Assembly: GCF_963676685.1 (NCBI RefSeq)
Contig: NC_092350.1
Location: 9,343,307 to 9,407,306 of the forward strand
DNA length: 64,000 nucleotides
From: Mytilus edulis
Lineage: Eukaryota; Mollusca; Bivalvia; Mytilida; Mytilidae
Direction: 5' to 3'
Part shown: piece after piece, positions 19,868 to 31,800 of the stretch
Layout of the letters: the number at the start of each line of letters is the position of its first letter
Numbering within the stretch: the stretch's first letter is position 1
The notes under the pieces: generated by a model
Told to the model about the DNA's origin: nothing
The model's database searches: none
Seen by the model: the letters and a program-made list of their open reading frames with translations, nothing else
Made by a program: the position numbers and the translations under genes

Positions 19868-22800
19868 TTATCTCTTCTGTTGGGCTGTTCCTATATTGCA
19901 CTGGTTCACCTAGAAAAAAAGAATAAAATAAAATAAATCATAGTCATCTCAAATCATTCAATAAACTCTATGGAAATTTCAGACATCAATTTTCTTTGAC
20001 TTGTCACAAATTTTGACCAAGTAAAATCCTATAGGAGGATTACTATTTTCGTTCAAAACTTTTAAAATTTTACTAATAGATTTCTAAATAAAAGTACACA
20101 AAACATATTTAAATATATACATATTATATGAGTGTAAATCATAACAACTAGTATTTGACAACAGCTTCTAAAATTATCATAGATTTTTTTAAAGATCTTG
20201 AATAAAACAAGAAGTTGCACACAATGCCTTGAAAAGCTTATCCCAAATCAATTATACAGCTGGTATAATAAAGAATTCAAAGTTTTGACCAACAGGAAAC
20301 TAAAGCTAAGGTGAACTAAAATTCAACATCATAAAATTGCAGACCATATATTGAATCATTCCTTAATACAGAAGCTAAGTAACATAAACAAAAGTTGCAG
20401 TAAAACATTGATTGCAGTATACCAATTTAGAGTGTAGTATAATTTTACTGGCAAATGATGCTTTACATTATTTGTATACTTGGATATTTTATTGAGACTT
20501 GTCCTAGCAATACTTAGTGCATTAATAAGAACATCAATGAAGTACAAAACAAATGTTTTGTTGATTCAGATATCTGGATTTCAATAACATATTTTTGTTT
20601 TGTTATCCCATTAATGTACATTTGATGTTCATATTTATGATTCCTTCAGTAACTTACCTTTGTGGCAAACCTAAGTGAGTTGAGTGTTTCCTGGAAACAT
20701 TCTTCTTTAGGAGAAACATTAACGAACATAAGAGTTTTACTATTGCCTCCTAAAGAGTTCTGTAAAAGGTACGTTAACTTTGAGTTTCTGTAAGGTATAT
20801 GGTTGTCCTGAAAATATATAAATTTTAGGATTTCACTGTTGATTCTAATAGTTCTGATAAATATTGCTACTATTTGAATATCAAACAAAATAGTATTTGT
20901 TTGTTATAGAACTGACTTTATACATGAATTATTAATTCAAAGAGCATAAGAGCAATGTAAAAGAAATGTTTAACACAACTAATGATAAAATATACAAAGT
21001 ACATACAGAATTTTCAAGGGGGAATTAACACCCTAACAAAAGTCAAAACAACGTGATATGGCTTTTACTACCCATTTTGTTGTGTAGCAAGAAAGATGAG
21101 AGTGATCCCCATTTTCTCAAAGTATTTTAGGAATAAGTCAACAAGTTATTTCAATTTTCACAGCTGTTTTTCTTTCTCTTTATATTATTTGTATGTTTTT
21201 CTTATTCTATGTTTAACAACAAGCAGTTTCCTAACTTGTTTCAACAATGGTGACATATATATATCTTCTATTGTATTTTGAATAGCATGTAAAAAAAAAC
21301 ATGAGCAAATTCTATTTTTGAACAGTTTAAGACCAACTTTTATATTTTTGAACGAGCAAAACTTGTTACAAACTTGAAATCAAGGGAAATGCAATGTTTG
21401 TGAAAGACTTGATTTACAGAAACCTCCAAATCTTGCATAATTCAGAAAAATTTTCACAGATATATTTCTATGATCTTAAAACAAACCTTATTTCCTATCG
21501 CCATGATGACATTACCAAGGTTACTGAGTGATTTGTTAATAGCTAATGTCTCCTTCATTCGTTGTCCTTCTGATCCAGATTCTTTGAGTCTCTCACTACC
21601 AGCCAGATCTACCAGATTTAATGTACCTGTAAGATAAAACTATTAAGTCACAAACATTCACAATATCATACTAGGAGTCAGAGGTTGGCTGTTCATTTCA
21701 GTGTAAGAACACAATCAGTATTGACTAAGCTGGTATCCTCATTTACCTCATTTTTTGTTATCAAATTGAATTCTAAATGGATTTATTTTCCCTATTCAAA
21801 TATTTTTGCATTTATCGAATGTAATCACATCAAGATCTCTCTTGTCCATTTCTTCCAAATGTCAGATTTCCCACATTGATGTTGTGTAATCACATTGAAT
21901 TTTATTAACGCATGTTTCCTTGAGTTAAAGTACTTTCACTATTTTATTCAATCACAGTGATCTATCTATCACTCGTCTAAGATTTCAATCAGTCAGGTTT
22001 TCCCCTGTTATATTGTGTAAAGAGACTGTGTTCTACATTGGCTGGTTTCCCCAGTGATAGCTTTCCCTGTTAATTTGAGTGTAAACACACTGAGTCCTAC
22101 CGTGACTGGTTTCCCCAGTGATAGCTTTCCCTGTTAATTTGAGTGTAAACACACCGAGTCCTACCGTGACTGGTTTCCCCAGTGATAGCTTTCCCTATTA
22201 ATTGGAGTGTAAACACACTGAGTCCTACCGTGACTGGTTTCCCCAGTGATAAAGTTTTCCATGTTAATTTGTGTGTAAACACACTGAATCCTACCTTGTC
22301 TGGTTTCCCGTTATAGAATTCTCCCCTGTTAATTTGTATGTGAACACACTGAATCCTACCTTATCTGGTTTCCAGTTATAGAATTCTCCCCTGTTAATTT
22401 GAGTGTGAACACACTGAATCCTACCTTGTCTGGTTTCCCCAGTTATAGAATTTTTCCCTGTTAATTTGAGTGTGAACACACTGAATCCTACCTTGTCTGG
22501 TTTCCCCAGTTATAGAATTTTTCCCTGTTAATTTGAGTGTGAACACACTGAATCCTACCTTGTCTGGTTTCCCCAGTCAAGAATTTTTCCCTGTTAATTT
22601 GAGTGTGAACACACTGAGTCCTACCGTGACCGGTTTCCCCAGTGATAAAGTTTTCCATGTTAATTTGTGTGTAAACACACTGAATCCTACCGTGACTGGT
22701 TTCCCGTTATAGAATTTTTCCCTGTTAATTTGAGTGTGAACACACTGAATCCTACCTTATCTGGTTTCCAGTTATAGAATTCTCCCCTGTTAATTTGTGT

Positions 22801-25800
22801 GTGAACACACTGAATCCTACCTTGTCTGGTTTCCCGTTATAGAATTCTCCCCTGTTAATTTAAGTGTAAACACACTGAATCCTACCTTGTCTGGTTTCCC
22901 GTTATAGAATTCTCCCCTGTTAATTTGAGTGTAAACACACTGAATCCTACCTTGTCTGGTTTCCCATTATAGAATTCTCCCCTGTTAATTTGTATGTGAA
23001 CACACTGAATCCTACCTTGTCTGGTTTCCCGTTATAGAATTTTTCCCTGTTAATTTGAGTGTAAACACACTGAATCCTACCTTGTCTGGTTTCCCGTTAT
23101 AGAATTTTTCCCTGTTAATTTGAGTGTGAACACACTGAATCCTACCTTGTCTGGTTTCCCGTTATAGAATTTTTCCCTGTTAATTTGAGTGTAAACACAC
23201 TGAATCCTACCTTGTCTGGTTTCCCGTTATAGAATTTTTCCCTGTTAATTTGAGTGTGAACACACTGAATCCTACCTTGTCTGGTTTCCCGTTATAGAAT
23301 TTTTCCCTGTTAATTTGAGTGTGAACACACTGAATCCTACCTTGTCTGGTTGTCCGTTATAGAATTTTTCCCTGTTAATTTGAGTGTGAACACACTGAAT
23401 CCTACCTTATCTGGTTTCCAGTTATAGAATTCTCCCCTGTTAATTTGTGTGTAAACACACTGAATCCTACCTTGTCTGGTTTCCCGTTATAGAATTTTTC
23501 CCTGTTAATTTGAGTGTGAACACACTGAATCCTACCTTGTCTGGTTTCCCGTTATAGATTCTCCCCTGTTAATTTGAGTGTGAACACATCGAGTCCTACC
23601 GTGACTGTTTTCCACTATTATAAAGTTTTCCCTGTAAACTTGAGTGTAAACACACTGCATCCTACCTTGACTGGTTTCTCCTGTTATAGAGTTTTCCCCT
23701 GTTAATTTGAGTGTGAACACACTATGACTCCTCGATGACCTCTCGTTACACTTTGTTTCTCCAACTGATCGGTTCTTAGATGCTTTCTGTAACAACTGAT
23801 ACACCTATAAAACAATTCAGAAAAATATGGTCAGGCAGAACAAGTGAAAATGCACATAATGAATGTCAACATAAATCATTTCAAAATAAATAAAGAATGT
23901 GTCCATGGGACACAGATGATGCCCCTGCATTTGGTTGAGGCAAACAAAAGTTAGAGAAGGGAAAGCAATTTTTTGGATATATTTACAAGAGTATTACAAA
24001 TGTCTCCTTTACCTCGGGCTGGGGCATAAAAAGTATACTGTAATATGTTTTCAATTCAAAATGCAAAAATATCTATGTTTTAATACAGTAGAAAAAATTT
24101 CTTCAATAAAAAAAGAGTTTCTATTAACTTGATAACATGAATACAAGACATACAAATAACAAATAATTTTGTCAGCTTATCCCGGTATCAATCATGGCTT
24201 GTGTCAGCTGATCCATGCCATTTATTGTCAGGTGAGAGTCATGACTTACCATTTCCTCTTTAGTGACCGGAACAATGGTCAAGTTAGTAACAAAGACTTC
24301 ATTACTGTTTTTCTGACCAGACATTTTAATGTCATGTTTCAGATCTTCATCACCAAGCAAGTCATGGATCGTTTCATTGTAGATTTCTAAAAATGAGGCA
24401 TCTAAAGCATACTGCAAAATAAAGTAATATATTCTGATAGTAAGTATAAGAATTCTTTCAGGAATATTTTTTATATAGAATCAATGTTTTACCATTGGTA
24501 GGATTCTACATTTTTGAACCTTTTCTTTCCCTTGTCTCAAATAAAAATAATTTACTAGAATGTTAGATATTAAAATAACTTTTGATTTGTAGTTATAGAA
24601 GTGTCTTGTTCTTACAGTAATTACTCCTAATGACACTTCTATGAAAAGTATGCCTGTGCTAAGGAAACGATAAGTCAAATAAAATAGCCTGAACCTTAAT
24701 TTGATGTAAATGCAGCAAACTCACATTACATGTCATTTCTGTCGAACATCAGGCAGACAAAATGAATTTTAAAGTTAATGTGAAGAAAATAACCTTATCA
24801 TTGCTTATGAAAGTCATAGGAAGTACATCCCATGTTTTACTTCTGAAAATGTTCAATCTTATTTCACTCCAGGTTTGTATATTTATACACAAATCATATC
24901 GTCCTGTGTCACGAAGTAAGAAAACATTCTTTCAATCTCCACATGTTCAAATCAATTCTATCAACTTTCCAGACTTGTTAACACCATCAAATATGAATAC
25001 TGCAAAAAATCTTTCAACTTTTGTGGTTTATGCAAGAATCATTGACTCCTTTATAATCCTGAACTATGTGGTTTAGAAATAAATCAATTACTGATAATTC
25101 AGAAATGATTGCAATGTTAACCTTCTTGCACAAATGCTTAAGTATCTGGTGTCTAGTAATAAAAACTTGCTTTCTTAATTCTGTAGTGATTTTCTTTTCA
25201 ATAATAAGTAATTACATTAGTAATCAGTGATTCGTAATAATGAATAAAATTGAGAATTGAAATGGGGAATGTGTCAAAGAGACAACAACCAGACCATAGA
25301 GCAGACAACAGCAGAAGGTCACAACAGGTCTTCAATGCAGCAAGAAATTCCTGCACCCGGAGTACACATTTTAATTTCTGAATTTAAAGTAATAGAAGAA
25401 AGGAAAATATGCCTTTTGTTTTTGCCTTTAACTAATCAAGAAGATTGTTATCTAATGAATAAGAGTACTTTGACACTCACTTTCCATCCTTTACTCTCTA
25501 GTTCTCTGGTAGAATCAAATATTTGTAGAACTGCTCTGGGGATCATTCCTCTGTTGTCCACATCATTAACAGATGTACCTTCCATCGTATAAGTCTTTCC
25601 TGAGCCAGTCTGTCCGTAGGCAAATATACACACATTATAACCATCCAAAGCACTCTGTAAAATATTAAACAAATTCAGGAACTATGTATCAAATATCAAG
25701 AATACATATATATGGAGTAAAAATTATTTTTCATTGAGGATTTATATATACAAATGTAGATAAAATTTATACAAACAATTTGTGTACCAAATGCAGGATG

Positions 25801-28800
25801 AACAAGAATGTGTCCATAGTACACGGATGCCTCAGTAGCATTATCATTTTCTATGCTCAGTAGAACGTTAAATTGGGTTCAAATTAGAAAGATCATATCA
25901 TAGGGAACATGTGTACTAAGTTTCAACTTGATTGGACTTCAACTTCATTAAAAAAAAAATACCTTCACAGTATTATAGTTAACTGAATGTTTAGTTGTAC
26001 ATTCATTGCTAAGATCTGTGATGAGCTGATCAACACTGTTAAGCTTACCAATATAAATGGTTCCAAAAATTAACAAGCTTGTACTAGCAGTTACTCAGAA
26101 AAATGTAACATTTTTTTTATTTGTGTGTCAATGTAAATTAATTGTAAAGAACATACATGAAAGTAGGAAACAGAAACAATACAAGAGTTGTATCTAAAAA
26201 TTTGTCACAATTAAATTTAAAATGATTTTCTTTTATAAAATATCAAGAAGCTTTGATTTGTTTACTCCACCTGTGTCAATGTGAAGAACATACATGCATA
26301 GTCCCCCTTCCCCATAGTTCCCGTTCCCTATCATTGGAGATGTGGTATAATTAAGACATTCTATCAAGATTGTATTGTCCTTGATTACATTCCTTTATGT
26401 AGCGGGTTATTTAACAGTGTGCACCACATTTTTTATGTTATTTCGAATAGACAGAAAAAATATTACAGTCATTTCTTATAATTTAATTCTTAATTCCATT
26501 TTAAACCGTAGAAAACCATGAAAAAACGTTGATGATGTCACGGTCACATGACTAAATTATGTCTATGGGCTCATAACAAAATAATGTCAGCCAATCAGAA
26601 GACGTGTTACATCCAAAATTAAATTATTGTAGAATATATAGAATTACTCCTTACAAACCTGAACTAACTGTGAGATTTCTTCAAACACTTGTTGCTGTGA
26701 AGTATGGTCACTGAAAACTTTGTCAAAACCAAACTCGTATTTACTCTGGGCATTATTACCTCCCTTCTTTGTCAAGCAACTCTGAAAAAATAAGTCATAT
26801 TTATTAGTGGTTTTATTATTACCTCCCTTCTTTGTTTAACAAAACATTACTGTGCCTCTTCTACATCAGAAACTTCATCAGTAATTGTGGCTGGTCTTTC
26901 AAGGTTCACATCAATGGACATTTAGTGAAGACAGAATCTGTCCTACAAGGTGCAAATATCTATCATCCACATCACAATACAAAACTTAGACAATGTTACA
27001 AATTGAATTGTTTCAAAATCGGTGAACATTTGTATAGGAAGCACATAATATCTTGAAACAAAATGTTTCTGATACATAAATTAAATGTGCTTTCTATACA
27101 AATTAATCAAATAAGTAATATTCCAAAATGCAGAAATAAAAGGATTTTATTTTAATTTGCTTGTTCTAGTTCAGAGAGCCAAAGTTAAAAAGCGAAAATC
27201 ATACCAAAATATGACTCATACCTCATTCAATGTAGCATCACCAGTTTTTTCTAGCTCTATTATCCTTTGATCCTGATCAGGAAAGTTCATGTGACTTATC
27301 ATGCCATCATTTCCTAGAGTTTCATCTCCCAGTAATGGTCGAACTCTACAGAACACCCTGATGTTGCCCTGAAATCAGCAAAAAGATATTTCTCTTCTAC
27401 TGTTTTAATATCATTTAAGTTACTTGTTAAATTTTGTTGTTGTTAAATTTTACTTATCCATGTCCATATAATGGTACACAAATGTTCTAATTTGTTAACC
27501 ATAACAGAAAAGTAATAGGTTTGCATGATAGTATTTATGTTACGATATAAAATAGTAGATGATACATGTTTAAGGTGTACTTTCTTATGTTGTCATTACA
27601 TTTATTAGATGAAATCTAAATGGAAATTCCTGGTTTGGTATTTTTTTTAATTTGTTTTTGTAAGTATTAAATCAAGCTGGCACTAAAGGTATTGAGGAAC
27701 ATGTTTATTTAAAATTACCTGTTGATTAAAAATCATAAAAATTCAGTTCATTACAGCTACATACCTTTAATTCCTGAATTTGGTTGTGTAACTTTCTTCT
27801 CTCTGTTTCATGACTTCTGATCTGACAGTTTTGTTCTTCTATCTCTCTATCTCTATTTTCCAGTAAGTTTCTCAGTCTCTCTATTTCAGTATCTTTTGTT
27901 TTGTTTGATGTAACAGCCTGTTCAAGTCGTAACTGTGAAGAGAGATTTAATACATGTTATATTTCTATTATGTCTCTCTTATTACTTAACCTGTAATATA
28001 AACAAAAATAAGTTTTCTTATCTTTCTTTGGCTTATTCAGCTAAAGAATTTTTCCTCATCATGCTTATTGCTTAATCTTATTAACACAAGAACAGTGCCA
28101 AAGGTTTTTATATCCCTTCCTCAGAGTAAAATTAGTTTACTGTACTGTTAAAGTACATAAATTATTATAACAATGCTCAAGAGTAACTTGCTCTCAAAAA
28201 TTTCAAGTCAAAATCAGTGTTTAAATTTAATTCATGTAAGTTTCATACATTAAAATAAATTTGCATGAGATTATTTTACATAATCTTCAGTTAAGATTTA
28301 TTTATTGAATGATATCATACTTTCGTATTCTCTAGTTCTGCTCCCATTCCTGCCTGAGCTGATGTTAGCTGTGCTACAGATGCTTTGAGTCCGTCCACCT
28401 CAACTCTCCTGGCGTTCAGATCACTCTGTAAACTCTCGTTCTGACGAGATAACGTCTCCTTTAGAAAGGTCATATCGCTGATTTCTCTCTGTAGACCTCT
28501 TTGAACTTCATCACGCTTATCCTCTTCTTGTCTGAATTTGAAAGGTTTAACATTTAAGAATTGAATGCTTCTCTTTATAATTTTATTGAGGTATAAAAGT
28601 GTTGTTCAAGCCATTCAATTCTTCTAATAATAACTAATCCTGATTTTTTTTAATTTTCATATTTTAATGTTAACTGTCAAGAATCACATGAATATGCATA
28701 ACACTGATTTCAAGTTGTAGTTAAATATAGTTTTGTAGAATTTGCTATTTAAAGGGGCACTAGCTACGAGATATATAAAAAAACTAAAGTAAGATTTTTT

Positions 28801-31800
28801 TTTGTTCAATCAATAATGAAAGTGAAATAGTGAAATAATAATTTGCTTTTAGCAGCCAAAATGGTTCAATTTTGTCAAATTGAGCGAAGAAACATTGATA
28901 ATTACTCATTCACTTGCAAGTGAATTAGTCGACCTCATTTAATCCGTATTCATGTGAACTTAAATTTAACCCCTTGCTAGAGATTGACAACGCATGCTTT
29001 GTACGTGTACTGGTTATTTAAAGAAAAAGAATGTCAACAATGAAAATGAACAGTGTTCTCCCCAGAAATTTTGGATAGCATCACATTTTGCGTAAAAAAA
29101 AAACTGTATTTTTTTAATGTCATTTGTCGCGTCGCGTCGATGGTCTTTTTCCTTTATATGTTTTAGTTTATATTGTTATATATTCATAACTGAGAATACA
29201 ATTAAACTATAACCACAAAAACAGTTGTTTCAGTTTATGTTTTCTTTATTCATTTATAGTTACAGAATTACAAAACTAAATATCTAGTACACAAAATTAA
29301 CTATTTTTTATATTATATTAAGTAAAGATAAAGTAGCAAAAGTAGCAAAAAAAAATCAATTTAAAAACTTTTTTTGTTTTGTTTATGAAATTCATTGTTT
29401 CATGGCACTCAATCAATTAGTCCCAGTTGATTCTTATCTTTACATCAAAATGATCTGTATTTTTAACAAAGTTATCTAACAAATACTAAGTCTGTTAATG
29501 CGTAGTTTTCTCTCTTTGTATATTTTTTCGATCTGTTGTCATTATCGTGAAAATGCGGATTTTTGTCATATCTGGTCCGGTTCCGATCCGTGGTTTTCCC
29601 AAAAATGTGCAATGGCGGCCGTGGAAAAATTTACGAAAATGAGTCCGAGAATAAACATTGTTTGACAAGAGATTGTGAATGAATAAGACGCTTTTAATGC
29701 GTTAAATAGATTAAACATAAACTTAAGCCAATTATGATAACTTTTGAAAGAAGTATTAAACTTATTTTAGCTCTAAACCAAAATTCTCGCTCTCGGAAGA
29801 GAAAGAAAGTAATTTTTGGAGAGCACAAATAAACGACCTTTTATTAAAAAATTAAAATCGTTCCAATCTTTGCAAATTTTGTAATACAAAACGTAGATTT
29901 CGAATTGTTTTTTGATTGCATTTTTCCATGTCGAAATTGGTGATTGCAGACACGTGCCGTGGTATTAGTCATGTCATAAGTGTCAGCTTGGGATATTCGC
30001 ATCCAAACAGTTATCACCCTAAGGGCAATTAACACAGTCCTTGCTATTTAATCTCTTAATTGCCTGTAGTGTCCGACTTAAAGGGATTACAATTAAAGGT
30101 GATATAATGTTTATGATCATAATCGATAATAGATGAAATTTCAAAATTGAGGACAAGTAAAATAGCATCTTCAAAATAATTGTAGCGTCGCGGGAATAAT
30201 TATAGCGTCGCGGGAATTATTATAGCATCACGGTAAAAACATATAGCGTCGCGGTACCGCGACACTAAAACGGCCTGGGGAGAACACTGATGAAACTACG
30301 GTAAATCTTTTGATTACTGATTCAATCCATATAAAATCATTCTTATAGGGTTAAAAACAATGAGAAACATTTTTTAATCTATAAAATAAACTCAAACAGA
30401 CCTAACAAAAATCCAATTGCACGTGTTGGTTTAATCTATTCATATCTTTATTCATGTTTACATCGCTTATATGGTCATCTGAGGTCAAATCAATAGTTAA
30501 TTAGATGGTGTCTGGACTAAAATACACATGAAACGAACCTACATATTGTCTACCCCATGCTCTGTAAACTGTTTATTTTTAGACTTTTGGTAGTTTGGAT
30601 AAATGTTTTACATTATTATAAATCAAATATGAGAATTTGAGTCAAATGGATGACCACGAATTTGACAGCTAATGCCCCTTTAACAGAAAGTTCCTTATTG
30701 TTGACCAATTAAACCTGTATAATGTTAGATATTGAATGTTCTCTAATTTTATTTACATGTATATTTTGCACACTTAATTGAAACTTCTTGATAGCAATCT
30801 TCTTGGTAGGTATTACACAATTAAAATGAGTGCATATAATAAGATTAAAATATAGACAAGGAGACAGATTTGTAAAAGCAAATTGCTTGTTTCTGAATCC
30901 TTAATATTATTTTATTTGTATAATATAATTTAATGTTGATTTATCTGAATAAATATTGTTTAAACTAAGATTAAGTAAGCTCTACCTGAGTTTTCTTTTT
31001 AAGTCAGTGATTTCTTCGGAGGCCTGACTAACTATATTTTCTTTAATTGACACCGTCCCAGACAGCTGTTGGTTCATTGATTCCAGAGATACGATTCTCT
31101 GATTCTGTGTTTCCATTTGATTGACGAGACCTTCCCTGTTATTGGTTTGTTTCTCTAACTTAGCCTCCATGTCTTCTAGTCGTCCCTTCAGATCCCATGC
31201 TGGCCTCTTCTTACTACCACCTCCACCATTACCAGCTATTCAATAACAATTGTACAAAATTTTTAATATAAATCAACTAAAAAATATACTAAAAAATTCT
31301 GTGGATTCGTTTATATTTGTGTTACTATTTTTTGTGGATTGCGGAATAATTGTATTTTTGTATAATTCAAAGTCAGAGTTTCATTTAAGACAGCATACAG
31401 GACAAAGTTTGTACTTGGTTTAACATTCAAATTCATGATTCACCTGTATCAATGAAACCAAAGAAAATTGGTATCCTATTAACATGATGAAAAATAACGA
31501 AATTCAAATTATGTGACTTTATTAGACAAATAATAACAAAATTTTACAAAAAATAAACTGTTTACAGAGCTTTGTCTTGCCTACATGTTATTTGGATAGT
31601 ATAATGCAAACATTGAATTTGAACATGTAATTTACACAAAACTCTCAGTCAATGGACCATACTGAAAGGATGGGGACAAATTATCTCCATGGAAATTCAA
31701 AACTCCTATTTTCAGGATTTACTAACCTGGTGGTTTATTAGATGAAGATGTCTTACTGGTTGCGAGTCTAACTGTCCCCTGTGCTCCCCTTGCAGGTGGT

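Noticed and set aside
22097-22479. Small minus-strand frames with repeated [14 protein letters not shown] motifs
   Set aside because: They are read-through of the donor-site array; only the copy joined to the unique exon body at 23666-23804 is taken as coding.
24762-25076. 104-codon + strand frame
   Set aside because: Lies in a KIFC1 intron, has no recognisable domain and overlaps no splice-consistent structure.
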